Notes: generated by a model from the sequence alone, not told the origin. A stretch of DNA of 64,000 nucleotides from Manihot esculenta (GCF_001659605.2 NC_035169.2:12001842-12065841); one strand, 5' to 3'; counted from the first letter of the stretch, positions 48,201 to 59,495 are shown. A program made the numbers and translations.

Positions 48201-50018
48201 CCCCTTTATTAAATCAATCTATTTATTCATAACAAGCTTTATTCAACATGCGCGATTTTATACCCCGTTAAAATATTTAATTTATTTTTAAAATTTTTTA
48301 TATATTATAATATTACTATAAAATATATTAATTTTCAGTAAAAAATATTTAAATTATATTTTATTTAATTAAAAAATATAATTTCTAAAAAATACAATCT
48401 AACTATATTTAAAATAAAAAAAATTACTAGATAAAAAATAATATATATATATATATATTAATAAAAGAAAATTTATTATAATTATATTATATTATGATGT
48501 AACAAATATATGAATATATAATAAATTATATTCCCAATAAAACTATATTATTTTTACATTATTTTCTATCAAATTAAAATAAAATATAATATATTATTAT
48601 GAAATTCAATATATAATATAAATAGATAGAAATTATAATATTACACTATAAATTAATTAATAAATAGTATATTAATAAAATTAAATTTATAATTTTTAAT
48701 ATAAAATAAAGTTCATAAAATTTTAGAAGAATGTGGTTTAATTTTAATCTATTAATTATTGTATTAAATATATATATAATTAGAAAATAAAAATTAGTAT
48801 CTTCAGTATTTATAAAAAAAAATTATTTTTAAATTTAAAAAATACTTATGATATGTTTTTATTAAACTTTTCATTTCATATAATGTTTATCTAAAAGAAG
48901 AAGTTATATTTTTTAAACTCAAAAATCATAATTTTTTTCCATGATTGCATGAATATTATATAATATATTCATAAAATTAAATTAAATATAGAGAAATAAT
49001 CTTATAATAAAAATTCATATAAACCTTTAAATTTTATTTAAATAAATTTCTTAAATATTAATATGAAAATTTAAATAATAATTTTTAAAAAACATAAAGA
49101 AATTAGCTTTCTAACATATATAAATAAACTTTAAAAATAACATAATATTAAATCAATATAGAAAATTTAATTGGTGTGTGACATATTTATAAAAAATTTA
49201 AATAAAATTTAATTCATCTAAATTAACTCAAGGGAGATAAAGAACACATTATCTCCTTTTACCGTTAATATGATATTTAATAATAACCATTTAAATATCG
49301 TGAAAAGTTAAAATTTAATATAAAATTAAATTGATTGACTACGTATTTCAATAAAAACTGAAAATATACGTAAATTAAAAATACAGTAAGTATCAAATAT
49401 AAAATAAAGTAGATATAAAGTAAATATCTACAGAATTTTAGAGAGTAACAGTGCAATTAGAATCTGAGAGATTAAAAGTATTCTTGAAATTTGAAGAGTT
49501 ATAATGCTAGTTTAATAAGATCAGTTGAATCCACGAAAATAAATACAATTAAATTAAAGTTTATTTTTACTAATGATTATTAATTATTCTTTTTATTCTA
49601 TAATATAAATAAAATGATTGCTAAATAATTAGATATTTATAATGTGTATGTCCACAATATTATAAATTAATATAATAATTAAATTTTATTATTTTATTAA
49701 AATTTAATTATATTTTAAATAAATAATAATTATTTATTATTAAATAATAATTATTTATTATTAAATAATAATTATTTATTATTAAATAATAATTATTTAC
49801 TGTTAAATTTATCATTTAATCACAAATGTAAATTTAATATATTACAAAATTTTAATTTTTAAATATTATAAATATTATTCCATTTACAATAACATTTATA
49901 TTTTTTTTAAATGAGTTAAAATTGCATCAATTTAAATATTATAATTTGAAAAATTAAAAAATATAAATTTTAATTTTTATCGAATAAATTTATTTTTAAA
50001 ATATATAACTCAAAGATA
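48201..50018. other. Very AT-rich spacer
   Basis: Long A/T-only stretches, no gene or RNA recognised. Includes the 21-bp tandem repeat listed below. Confidence 0.55.
49720..49803 (+). repeat. Four tandem copies of a 21-bp near-palindrome
   Basis: The unit TAAATAATAATTATTTATTAT repeats at 49720, 49741, 49762 and 49783, the last copy ending ACTGT instead. The centre AATAATTATT is self-complementary, so the run could form hairpins. Confidence 0.9.
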
Positions 50019-50538
50019 TGCTTACAAAGTCAATTATCCTTTGATAATCTGAGATCCAGAAAATGGGGTTTTACAATGGGTTCTGTAAAACTGGAAAAAC
50101 TTAGACCTAGAGGAGAGTATTTCTCCTTTTATATGTTTCCTTTTGTCTGCTAGTGACGTGCTATCAGAACGTATATCATTGGTCCACCTGTCCCTGCTAC
50201 ATTGATACGGACGTACGAGGGAATCAGATTTCTGCTCCACGTGTAACGGCCTCTGATTCTTTCAGGACGCGTAACAGCCTCTGATTCTTTCAGGACGCGT
50301 AAGCGGGTGGATCCACACGAGGGACAAGCAGATCTACTTCCTGGTTCCGGATTGGGCCTGAGGATGAGGTACGGGCCGAGCCCAACGAGGATCGGCCGAT
50401 CCAGTCGAAAGGGCCGGGCTGGCCTTGGAGAGGATGAGCTGGATTTAGTGCGAGTCGTGAGGTTCAAGGGCTTCGAGATGATGGGCCTGCATCGTGGGCT
50501 GGGCCCCAGACCGGGAAGGAAGAGCCCAGCGGTCATCA
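50019..50538 (-). repeat. 3' LTR of element B
   Basis: On the minus strand it starts TGATGACCGCTGGGC, directly after the polypurine tract. It carries a TATA box (ATATAAAAGG, about 50125-50134) after CACTAGCAGACAAAAGG. I place its end at GTAAGCA (50019); the right-hand partner LTR is off the window, so this end is provisional. It contains a 28-bp tandem duplication (CCTCTGATTCTTTCAGGACG at 50250 and 50278). Confidence 0.65.
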
Positions 50539-50552
50539 ATTGCCCCTTTACC
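50539..50552 (-). other. Polypurine tract of element B
   Basis: GGTAAAGGGGCAAT on the minus strand, directly before the LTR start. It primes plus-strand DNA synthesis and sets the element's orientation. Confidence 0.75.
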
Positions 50553-50785
50553 TTCTCATCAGTTATCAGGCGACTGACGAGGGGGTAAATATCGAGAGTA
50601 ATAATGACCGCGCCGCTCCAGGACAAAATCGTGCAGAGCAACTTTTTACCTCATTACTGTTTTGCATTTCAAATTCTTTCTGCCTTCTTGCAACCTTTGC
50701 TCTCTCTTCTGTCTTCTCTGCAATTTACCTACATCGTCCTTCTTCCTCAGCCGTCTCCAAGGTACGCTCTTTTCTTTGTTATTCT

Positions 50786-53700
50786 ATGGGGAAACCAAAG
50801 CTTCCTGACGTTCTTAACGTTGAGTCTAATATCACCCCGTCCATTCTGAAAAATTTCTTTTCTCGGGAGTATTTAGATACACCCCTTTTTCGCATCCGTG
50901 CCCCTTATCCAAACGAAAGGATTGTTCTTCCCGATCCTCCTCCTTCTGACCTGATCGATCCCCAACGGGACCTGAGCCTGGTCTTTTTTGCTAAACAAAG
51001 GGAGTTTGGCTTAACTTTCCCTTTCTCTCCTTTCTTTACGGAGGTCTTCCGGTACTTCAGTATAACTCCTCGGATGCTAGTCCCCAACTCCATTCTGTTT
51101 ATGTCCTCTTTTGAGTCCATGTGTCTAAGCCGGGGGATCACACCTACGGTGCCTTTGTTTGTCTACTTCTTTCGATTAGTCAGAGCAAGCCACTGTTTTT
51201 ATTATTTTTCTCCTCGAGGAGGGCTCTCGATCTTTTCGGGTCATAAGGATTCGATAAAAGGCTGGATGGAGGGCTTTGTCGTAGTGGAGCTCAGGAAGGA
51301 GTCCAGGCTAGTCTGGGATCTAGAGCTCTCCTGGGAAGAAGTTGCACTGAACTGCAATGACCCGCCCCAGCTGAGTCTTACCGAACAAGTTGGATTTGTT
51401 TGGCTGACCTCTATTGAAAAGAAATATGATGTTGAGAAATGCATGTTTGTGTCTAATCTTCATGATATTAGTGAAGCGGGTATTTTACTCCACTCAGTTG
51501 TGTTATTTTGTCCGGGTAATCTTTGTGGCAAATTGTTTTTTTCTGTATTAATTTCGCACTTTTGCAGCTTTCGACGTGAAGATGGAACAGATCAAGCCCC
51601 CGAAGAACCTCGTATTATCCCGTGAGAGCATGAACGCGGCTCTGGATGCTCTTCAAGCCGGGCTGTCGGTGAAAGAGGCCACCCAGGAGGTAGCTAAGAC
51701 TATTTCCATTAGGACAATGACTAAGACCCCAGCTCTGCCCTCTGGTCGAGCTTCCAAACCAAGCTCCAGGAGTGCCAGGTCTTCCAGACTCTCTAGTCCT
51801 GATGGATCGAGCTCAATTCCCCAGTCTTCTCCGACCTCCAGATCTCGGCTGGCCTCTGTAGAAGAAGTGAAGAAAGCTCCTTCGGATACGACTAGATTGG
51901 CCGAGGGCGTTGAACTGGAGAGGAATGATTTATCCTTGCCTTCAAATAAAATCTCTGAAGGAGGAGTTGAGGTCTTCCCAACCACTAACAAGGCTCCTGC
52001 GAGCGACCGGGAGGTCATTTCTATAGAGGATGACGTTCAAGGAGCCGCTGGTGAGGACACCCTTGTTATTAGGGACATCCTGGCGAAGACAACTGAGTCC
52101 AGATCGACTGCGGGGGTTACTGAGGAGGTCGAGAAGAAGCGCCCCCCTTCATCTGATGCTCCTGCCCCCGTTCCCAAGAAATCTCGGGGTTCTAAGCGTG
52201 CTGCCCCTGCATTGCCTCCCCTCGAGAAGGAGAAAACTGCAGTGGTGCCCCTGCTTTCTGCTTCAAATAATGATATCTTGAATGCCGAGGATATCACCCA
52301 TCAAACTCCGGCGACCGTGGTTGCTGAAATAATACGAGAACGAATGTTCGGTGGGGTCACTCAGGCTTCGGATCCTCGCCTGCTGGCTCTTTCTGGTCAT
52401 CTGGCCAGCTCTACTCAAGAGCAAGCGGCCTTCCGAGCTCAGTCTAGAGAGCAGCTAGGAAACACTGCCAGGGAGATGCTTTTGATGGTGAGTTCTGTTT
52501 GGTTCTTTTCTACTCTTAATTCGTTTCTACCTTTCTCTACCTCTCAGCTTTGCTTGTCTTCCTGTTTACTAGGTTACTGGCATATTCATGGAGATGGATG
52601 CCCGGGATCGTGCCCTCAAGGACTCGGTGGACCGTCAGATCGAGGAAGCACGTCTTGAGGAGAATTTATCCGCGTCCAGCGATGCCCGGGGCAATCTCGC
52701 CGCGGTCCAAGAGGACTATAGGTCCCTTCAGTTTCAATTTACACGCAGCCAAGGAGGCCCGTAAGAAGGCAGAGGAGGAGACATCTGAGATGCGAAAGCA
52801 TGCCCAGTCCCTAGAAGTAGAATTGTCTCACATCCGGAGGGTTCTCCAAGAGTCTGACGAGAGGGCAGCTGTAGCAGAGGTTCGTTGTGGAGAAGTTCTG
52901 AAGCAGCTGTCCTCCACCGTGGATGCTCTGCGCGAAAGGGACGAGGCCGTGAGCCAGAAGGAGGAAGTTCAGCGCCAGTACGAGCAGCTGAAAGTAAAAT
53001 TTGATGCTGTGCTGGCTCAAAAGAGTGAAGCTGTGGCTCGGGTTGTGGTCCTGAAGCAGGAGCTGAGTAAGCAGGCCGATAGCATTAAGGGCTTGACTTT
53101 GGCAGCAGAGGAGTCTAAACTTCAGAATCAGCAACTCTGCCAACAAGTCAAGACCCTAGAGACGAGATGCGCAGCCCTGTCTGAAAAGGCCAAATTAGTC
53201 GAGGATAAGGCCCAGCTGGAGGTTGAAAAGCATTTGAAGGAGTACAAGGAGTCCCCCGAGCTGAAGAAGGAGATCTAGCAGGCCAGTGAAGCTTACCTCC
53301 AAGATTACAAGAATTCTTCTGAGCTAAGAGCCGAGATAGCTGAGGCCTGCGAGAGACGACTTACGGAATATAAAGCTTTGAATGAGATGAAAGAGGCCAT
53401 ATGGTATAAAGGTCTCCGCATGTTCGTCTCTGGCTTCAACCGAGGTTTAAGGGAGGCCAGACATAATCCATCCATCCCCTTGACTGTACTTCGAGCCAAA
53501 GAGGAGGATTCTGATGGTGAGGATGTAATCTATGGGGAGGACGATATGCCTTTGCCCAAAGGGGCTTCTCTTACTGCAGCTGGGCTTTCTGAGGCAGAGT
53601 CCGAGCTGAATACGGAGGATGTGGGAGTCCTCGAACCTGAGGGGGGCGACGTCGAGCCTCAAAAGGGAGGTGTAGAACTAGGAGAGAGAGGTGCTGGACC

Positions 53701-53911
53701 TCCAGGGCTGGAGATTGTTCCTTTTGTAGGTGCTGGGGAGTCTGGGCGAGAGGGGGCCAGACCTCCCGTGGGCACCAATGTAGACAATGTAAACACAGAT
53801 AGTGTAGACAGTGTAAGGGATAATATAGACGCTAGTGTAACTGAGGGTGATGCCCCTAAGCATGTGAGTCCTCTGAGGACGGTCTTTCCTCCATCAATCT
53901 TAGATGATTAG
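50786..53911 (+). pseudogene. Antisense intron-containing gene of element B (gypsy-type transposon domain plus coiled coil)
   Basis: It runs opposite to the element's own pol. Exon 1 is 50786..51479 (MGKPKLPDVL start), exon 2 is 51568..52487, exon 3 is 52573..53911. The two introns are 88 and 85 bp with GT-AG ends, and each joins frames that otherwise do not match. Exon 1 holds a domain with FPFSPFFTEVFRYFSITP, LVPNSILFMSSFE and GITPTVPLFVYFFRL, which resembles the plant 'putative gypsy type transposon' family (PF04195). Exon 2 is rich in serine, proline and charged residues. Exon 3 is a long coiled coil (for example VLQESDERAAVAEVRCGEVL), then an acidic tail. It is broken: a one-base frame change at about 52700-52755 and a TAG at 53276-53278 where the frame otherwise continues. 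Its biochemical role is unknown. Confidence 0.75.
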
Positions 53912-54990
53912 ATTGTAAATTTCTCTATATTTTTTAATGAAATTTTACTTTTGTTCACTGTTCACACTTAAACTGTTCTGCCTATTTTTCAACTTCATAA
54001 AGCTACTTATACTGTTACAAGCAATCTGACTTGTCGAGGGTGAAATGTTTAAGCCATTTATTTGATAATTTTTCTAAGGAATCCACTGTATTGTTTTTCC
54101 TTTTTACCTTTAAGCCCATCAGGACCAAAACTCTATCAATTGTCTGAACTTTTAACTTATGCACCTACCTATTTTACTAAGATATTCTTATTCATAAGCT
54201 TTTTCCGAGCTGAACTAGTCTTTAACCATGAGCTCGGTTCTTGGCTATATGTCCGATCTTATGAGAAGTCAGGTCATGTACCTTTTAATGGTGACGAGCA
54301 GGGCTGACTTTTTGCTTTTAGTACTGACCTGTCAGGGGATGAAGTTGTGGTCTCTTTTGCTCATACCATTGGGTTTCTCCCCGAGTTGCCCCTTTACCTC
54401 CTCAACATTTCACTACATGAGTGGTGAGGGAGTAAATCCCTAAACTTTGTTTGTGATCGCGTGGGCTTATTTTAGCCGACCTTACCTTTCTTCTTGGTTA
54501 TGAGCTCGGATGTCTGTTCATGGCAAACTGACTCGAGCTGTGAGCACAGTCCTTTGCCTTCGTTTATCCTCCTATGTGTTCCTGCATTTATGGGCCTTTT
54601 CATAGAGGGAGCTCGGTTCTCTGTTATTTCCTCTATACTTAGCTTCATTCTACCTTAGTGTTTCATGTTGCGAGTCTATCCGAGCTAGAGTTCGGTTCTT
54701 TGCTCTTTGCTTAGGTTTTTATGCCTATAGTCCGTGATACTGATTATTTCGCGAGCTCAGGAGTTCGGAATTTTGCTTTTTTCGCTTTGGTGCCCCGAGC
54801 TCGTTTGTGAGGTCGAACCTAACCTTTCTTTTTCCGAGCTGCCTACTCTCGAGCGTTTTGTGGGTTTTTTTTGTTGTTTAGACCTCTCTCTGGGCTAGTT
54901 GAGCTGGTTCAGGACTAGCGGTCACTTTTCGAGGTCGGTGCTTTTTATGCTTGCCCCAATCTTTTGTGGGAGGTTGGAACTATGTCCTTT
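53912..54990. other. Non-coding 3' region of element B
   Basis: Rich in GAGCTCGG/CCGAGCTC words. On the minus strand it matches the 32.0-33.2 kb part of element A, for example the stretch around TGTGCTCACAGCTCGAGT at about 54543. No coding exon is seen. In Tat elements this region is known to vary strongly. Confidence 0.6.
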
Positions 54991-55490
54991 TACCTCCCTG
55001 GGATCAGTGGGGTCTTCTATCTCTCTGAGATCTCTGTATCTCAGTGAGGTCTTCTGGTGCCAGAAGGTCTTGGGGATCCTGGTCTTCTACCTCCCTGAGA
55101 TCTCTATATCTCAGTGAGGTCTTCCATCTCTCTGAGATCTCTATATCTCAGTGAGGTCTTCTATCTCTCTGAGATCTCTATATCTCAGTGAGATCTTTTG
55201 GTGCCAGGAGATCTTGGGTATCCTGGTCTTCTACCTCCCTGAGATCTCTATATCTCAGTGAGGTCTTCCATCTCTCTGAGATCTCTATATCTCAGTGAGG
55301 TCTTCTATCTCTCTGAGATCTCTATATCTCAGTGAGATCTTTTGGTGCCAGGAGATCTTGGGGATCCTGGTCTTCTACCTCCCTGAGATCTCTATATCTC
55401 AGTGAGGTCTTCCATCTCTCTGAGATCTCTATATCTCAGTGAGGTCTTCTATCTCAGTGAGATCTCTATATCTCAGTGAGATCTTTTGGG
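54991..55490 (-). repeat. 144-bp higher-order tandem array in element B
   Basis: CTGAGATCTCTATATCTCAG recurs at 55095, 55132, 55169, 55239, 55276, 55313, 55383 and 55420, with spacings of 37, 37, 70, 37, 37, 70 and 37. The real period is thus 144 bp: two 37-bp units plus one 70-bp unit that carries TTTTGGTGCCAGGAGATC and TCCTGGTCTTCTACC. A first, more diverged round starts at about 54991. The core is itself a near-perfect inverted repeat. Confidence 0.93.
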
Positions 55491-55610
55491 CTTTGTTCTT
55501 TGGTTTCTACAGAGAATCATTAATAATAAAGATAATCTCGTTTTGGAAGGAATGATGTTATTTTATTCATTCATGTTTTTCAGAGTACAATGCTTTTCTT
55601 TACAAATATT

Positions 55611-56846
55611 TCAGGGGAAATATCTCTTCAGGTGTTGGATATTCCAGGCGTGGGGCTCAGGATTTCCTTACATATCTTCGATTCGGTATACTCCTGGCTT
55701 AACCACTTTCGCTATCCTGAATGGGCCCTCCCAGGTCGGTGCCAACTTGCCCATTGCTGCTCTTTTTCCCGTAGCTTCTAAGTTTCTTAGGGCCAGGTCC
55801 CCTACCTTTAGACTTCTTTCCCTGACCCTTTAGTTGTAATAACGGGTTGCCCGTTGTTGGTAAGTAGCAGTTCGAACTTGAGCTTCCTCCCTAATTTCTT
55901 CGAGAGCATCCAAGTTGTTCCTTAACTTGTCGTCGTTGCTGTTCTCGTTAGCAAATTGGACTCGATGAGTGGGGATTTGCAGCTCGACTGGGACTACGGC
56001 CTCTGTGCCGTAAGCAAGTGCAAATGGCGTTTCTTTAGTGGATGTTCTGGGGGTAGTTCGGAGTGCCCACAAGATACTATCGAGCTCTTCTACCCAGTTC
56101 GCCTTTACCTTATCTAGCTGTTTCTTTAATCCCTGGAGGATAGCTTTGTTGGTAACCTCTGTTTGACCATTGGTCTGAGGATGGGCCACTGAAGAAAACT
56201 TGTGCCATATGCCCATGTTTGTCGTAAATGCTCTGAAGGTGCTGCAGTCAAATTGTCTGCCATTGTCAGATATGAGTACTCTCGGTATGCCAAACCTGCA
56301 GATGATGTTTCCCCATACGAAGTCTATCATCTTGCGAGCTGTGATCGTGGCTATTGCTTCCGCCTCTGGCCATTTGGAGAAGTATTCTACAGCCACCACT
56401 ACGAATTTCCTCTGTCCCGTGGTCTTGGGGAAGGGTCCCAGGATGTCTATTCCCCATTGTGAGAATGGCCATGGACTGGATATGCTGGCTTGAGGAGTGG
56501 CTGGGACTTTGATGGCGTTAGCAAATCTTTGGCATACGTCGCATCTTCGGACAAACTCTTCTGCCTCCCTTTTAACAGTGGGCCAGTAGTACCCTTGCCT
56601 GAATATTTTATTAGCTAAGGTTCCTGCTCCTTCGTGAGCTCCGTACATTCCCCTGTGTATCTCTTCCATCACCTTTGTAGCCTCATCCAGGCTCACACAC
56701 CGAAGCCACGGGCTGGATTTCCCTTTTTTGTATAAGGTCCCCCTTATTGCTTGATAGTCGTCAGCACGAGCTGCTATCTTTCTAGCTTCATCTTTATCCT
56801 CAGGGAGCTTTCCCTTCTCCAGGTATTCTAGGTATGGGGTCATCCA
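55611..56846 (-). pseudogene. Integrase and C-terminal end of pol, element B (cut by element C)
   Basis: From the insertion point the frame reads MTPYLEYLEKGKLPEDKDEA, the linker before integrase. A zinc-binding region follows (H and CDVCQRFA), then the catalytic core: IDILGPFPKTTG (first Asp), VLISDNGRQFD (second Asp) and HPQTNGQTEVTNK (Glu). The conserved WALRTTPRTSTKETPFALAY comes next. A TAA at 55830 replaces the codon after RATRYYN. The same frame continues with VRERSLKVGDLALRNLEATG, APTWEGPFRI and a second in-frame TAA, ending at LKRYFP (55611). Tat-lineage pol is the best fit. Element C removed the upstream RT/RNase H part from the window. Confidence 0.88.
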
Positions 56847-59093
56847 TGTAACGCCCCGGAAATCCGGACCGCTACCGGCGCTAGGATCCGGGTCGACTTA
56901 AGGCCGCCGGGACCCGTAGCAAGCCTGACATATAACCTGTAAGCCTGTATAATCCCATACATGATCAACAACATACATAAAAATTAAAACTTTTCTTCAT
57001 TCACACTGTCATCAACTAACTCAACCTGTGCATACTCTGAACATATACATAACATAATCCCTCTGTGGGATCTCATCAAGCCTTAAAGGCATAATAACCT
57101 GTGTTGAGTTAGTTTACATAACCATCATAACATAAGACCATGTATATACAAAAGGGATTAACGATACATCATGGTCAAGCACAACTCTATCCTCAATGAC
57201 TTCATTACATAAAATCCTGAATATTTATACATTTCGTCATAATACAATTGTCATTGTCATGTCCACAAACTAACTATTACATACATATGACTTTTTCTTC
57301 TTGCCTTCTCTATCTATCCCGTACCTGCAAACCTGGGGGTTAGGGGAGAGGGGTGAGCTAGATGCCCAGTGAGTAGAACTATAAAAAGAGTATTTAAAAC
57401 ATGCTATCATGAAATGCGTCACTGCACAAATAAATCACACCACGGATGGACTAATTCAAAAATCCCTCAACTCCATGCCCGGCCCTATTATGGGCACCAC
57501 AGGACTTCGTATTGCCCGGCCCTATTATGGGCACCACAGGACTTCGTACTCGGAGTTATTGCCCGGCCCTATTATGGGCACCACAGGTCTTCGTATTGCC
57601 CGGCCCTATTATGGGCACCACAGGTCTTCGTATTGCCCGGCCCTATTATGGGCACCACAGGACTTCGTATATAGAAGGCTAATGAATCATCCTAATGTCC
57701 ATCCACTATCATCTATCACAACAATACAATGCGGCATAGTCGTGAATTCTAATGCAAACAACCTATAATATGATCATGATGCATGAAGCATGATAAAAGC
57801 ATTTCATTTCTTAATTTAAAAGGTTAAGTTTAGTTCCACTCACCTCTGGCTGACTCTGACAAACTCTATAGCAGCTGGCTCACTGCTGGGGTCCTTGGTT
57901 CCTCGGGTCCGAACCTACACAGGTGGACTCCAATGAGGGACCAAACATACATAAACATAACTCTAATATATCCCCCAAAAACCCCCTAAAACATCCTGAA
58001 ATCATCACATGAAAATATGCATGGAGTGGCTGAACAGGGCACTTTCGGCGGCACCTTCGGCGGCCGAAGTCCTGGACAGAGACGAAACTCGGGTAGGTTC
58101 GGCGGCACCTTCGGCGGCCGAAAGTCCCAGACAGAGACGAAAGTCTCTTTTCGGGGCAACTTCGGCAGCCGAAAGGCCTGCCTCTCCAGCCATGTTCGGC
58201 GGCCGAAAGTACCTTCGGCGGAACCTGGTTTTGCCAAAGGGCAGAAACTTGGCTCCTTTTGCACATTTTGCCTCCAACCTTCCAACATGCATATCACTCC
58301 ACAAGTATGGATACAAGTTCCTAGGGCCTCAAACATGCATATACCCCATCTATACAACACTTCAATCACATAAATCAAGCTACATTGTTCAAAAATCATC
58401 AAAAACCATAGGTTCAAACATATACCTAACATGCATTTACCCCTTAAAACTTCTTAAAAACTTGTTTAAATAATACATTTGAGCTTAAGATCGGCTCTTA
58501 CTCTTTGAAGATTGAGGGTTGAGGAGGATCTAAAACTTGGAGATGGGAGAAGTTCCAACTTTTTGGTCTCCAAGCTCCAAACTGTTCTAAGCTCAAAGAT
58601 CTTCAAAACCAAAGTTATAACTTGTAAAGATTCATGGAAAAGGAAGGAAAAGCTCAAGATTGGGGAAGGATGGCGGAATGCTCACTTGACCGAAATGGGG
58701 AGAAAAGCTCGCCCATTTCGGCTAAGGACCCTTTTATAGGTGGCTGGCCAGACCACGTTCGGGGGCCGAATGAGCCTCCGCATCCATGCAATGTTCGGCG
58801 GCCGAAACTTGACTTTCGGCGGCCGAAACCTGGAATTTCAACTCAATGCTTGGGGGGCTAACGTGCCTCCAAAAACGCATGCATGTTCGGCGGCCGAACT
58901 TGACTTTCGGCGCGCGAACCTGAGTTTTTCTCAATGTACTTTTCATGACAAAACTCATTAATTTCATACTTAAAACATTAAATTCATGAAAAACACTTTT
59001 ATAAACATGTCTTTACCCTTCTAGAGGTCTCCGACCATCCGAGATTCCACGGACGGTAGGATTCCGATATACGGAGTCTAGCCGGGTATTACA
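56847..59093 (-). repeat. 3' LTR of element C
   Basis: On the minus strand it runs from TGTAATACCCGGCTAGACTC to GGGGCGTTACA. It is 2247 bp, nearly the same length as the solo LTR at 29713-31961 (2249 bp), and homologous along its length. The minus-strand TATA box (TATAAAAGGG) lies at about 58730-58740, only about 360 bp from the LTR start. Clusters of GGCCGAA palindromes lie on both sides of it. Confidence 0.9.
57474..57672 (+). repeat. 37-bp minisatellite in the LTR of element C
   Basis: Five copies of CCCTATTATGGGCACCACAG followed by G(A/T)CTTCGTATTGCCCGG start at 57483, 57520, 57567, 57604 and 57641. The spacings are 37, 47, 37 and 37, the 47 coming from a 10-bp insertion. The solo LTR has an unrelated-looking array at the same offset. 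Confidence 0.93.
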
Positions 59094-59104
59094 TTCTCCC
59101 CCCT
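59094..59104 (-). other. Polypurine tract of element C
   Basis: AGGGGGGAGAA on the minus strand directly precedes TGTAATACCC. This is the standard chromovirus junction after the chromodomain and fixes the element's orientation. Confidence 0.88.
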
Positions 59105-59209
59105 AAGAACATTCGTCCCCGAATGTTCCTCAACTAGTTACATGCATAGCATAAAACATACATACATACTAAAACACAATAGACACGTAGATACTAACAT
59201 CTAAAAGAG

Positions 59210-59495
59210 AGGGGATACTGTTTGGAGCATGACTCCGTGTCTCCAAGTGCATTCTTCAAGTTGTGTTCCACAGGACTTTCACATCGGGATTCCTTGTTTC
59301 TTAACTTTCTTGATCTGGGTGTCTAATCCGTACTGGCTTGTCAACATAGGTGAGATCCTCTGGACCTCCACATTCAGGCTCACTAAGGAACCTTGCTCGG
59401 ATTAGCACGAACTTCCTCAAATTGAGACATGGAACCGGATGGATTCTTTCCATCGAAGCAGGTAAATCCCAGCTTGTACGCACATTCCCATCTTT
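59210..59495 (-). pseudogene. Chromodomain end of pol, element C
   Basis: Minus-strand fragments read HPVPCLNLRKF and GGPEDLTYVDKPVRI, followed by a shifted KVLWNTT. These match the usual Tekay run of HVSxLRKY, EDLTYxExPVRIL and VxVLWxxxxxxEATWE. The chromodomain of these elements binds chromatin marks and steers insertion; here it is too broken to act. Confidence 0.72.

Larger units (their letters stand above)
50019..56846 (-). mobile_element. Tat-type gypsy element B, 3' half (interrupted by element C)
   Basis: Read on the minus strand, the order is: pol 3' end (integrase, 56846 to 55611), a higher-order tandem array, a non-coding region, a gene on the opposite strand (50786-53911 plus), a polypurine tract and an LTR (50538 to about 50019). 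An antisense gene between pol and the 3' LTR is a known arrangement in some Tat-lineage elements such as Grande. Element C was inserted into the integrase region at 56846/56847, so the rest of pol, gag and the 5' LTR should lie right of the window. The last 110 bp before the LTR match the corresponding part of element A. Confidence 0.82.

Noticed and set aside
50307..50588. Open frames within the LTR of element B
   Set aside because: They lie wholly inside the LTR, on either strand, and no protein motif is present. GC-richer LTRs keep long chance frames.
57369..57768. Repetitive frames reading PALLWAPQ/ARPYYGHHR
   Set aside because: They only translate the 37-bp minisatellite of the Tekay LTR in several frames; unit lengths of 37 and 47 shift the frame between copies.
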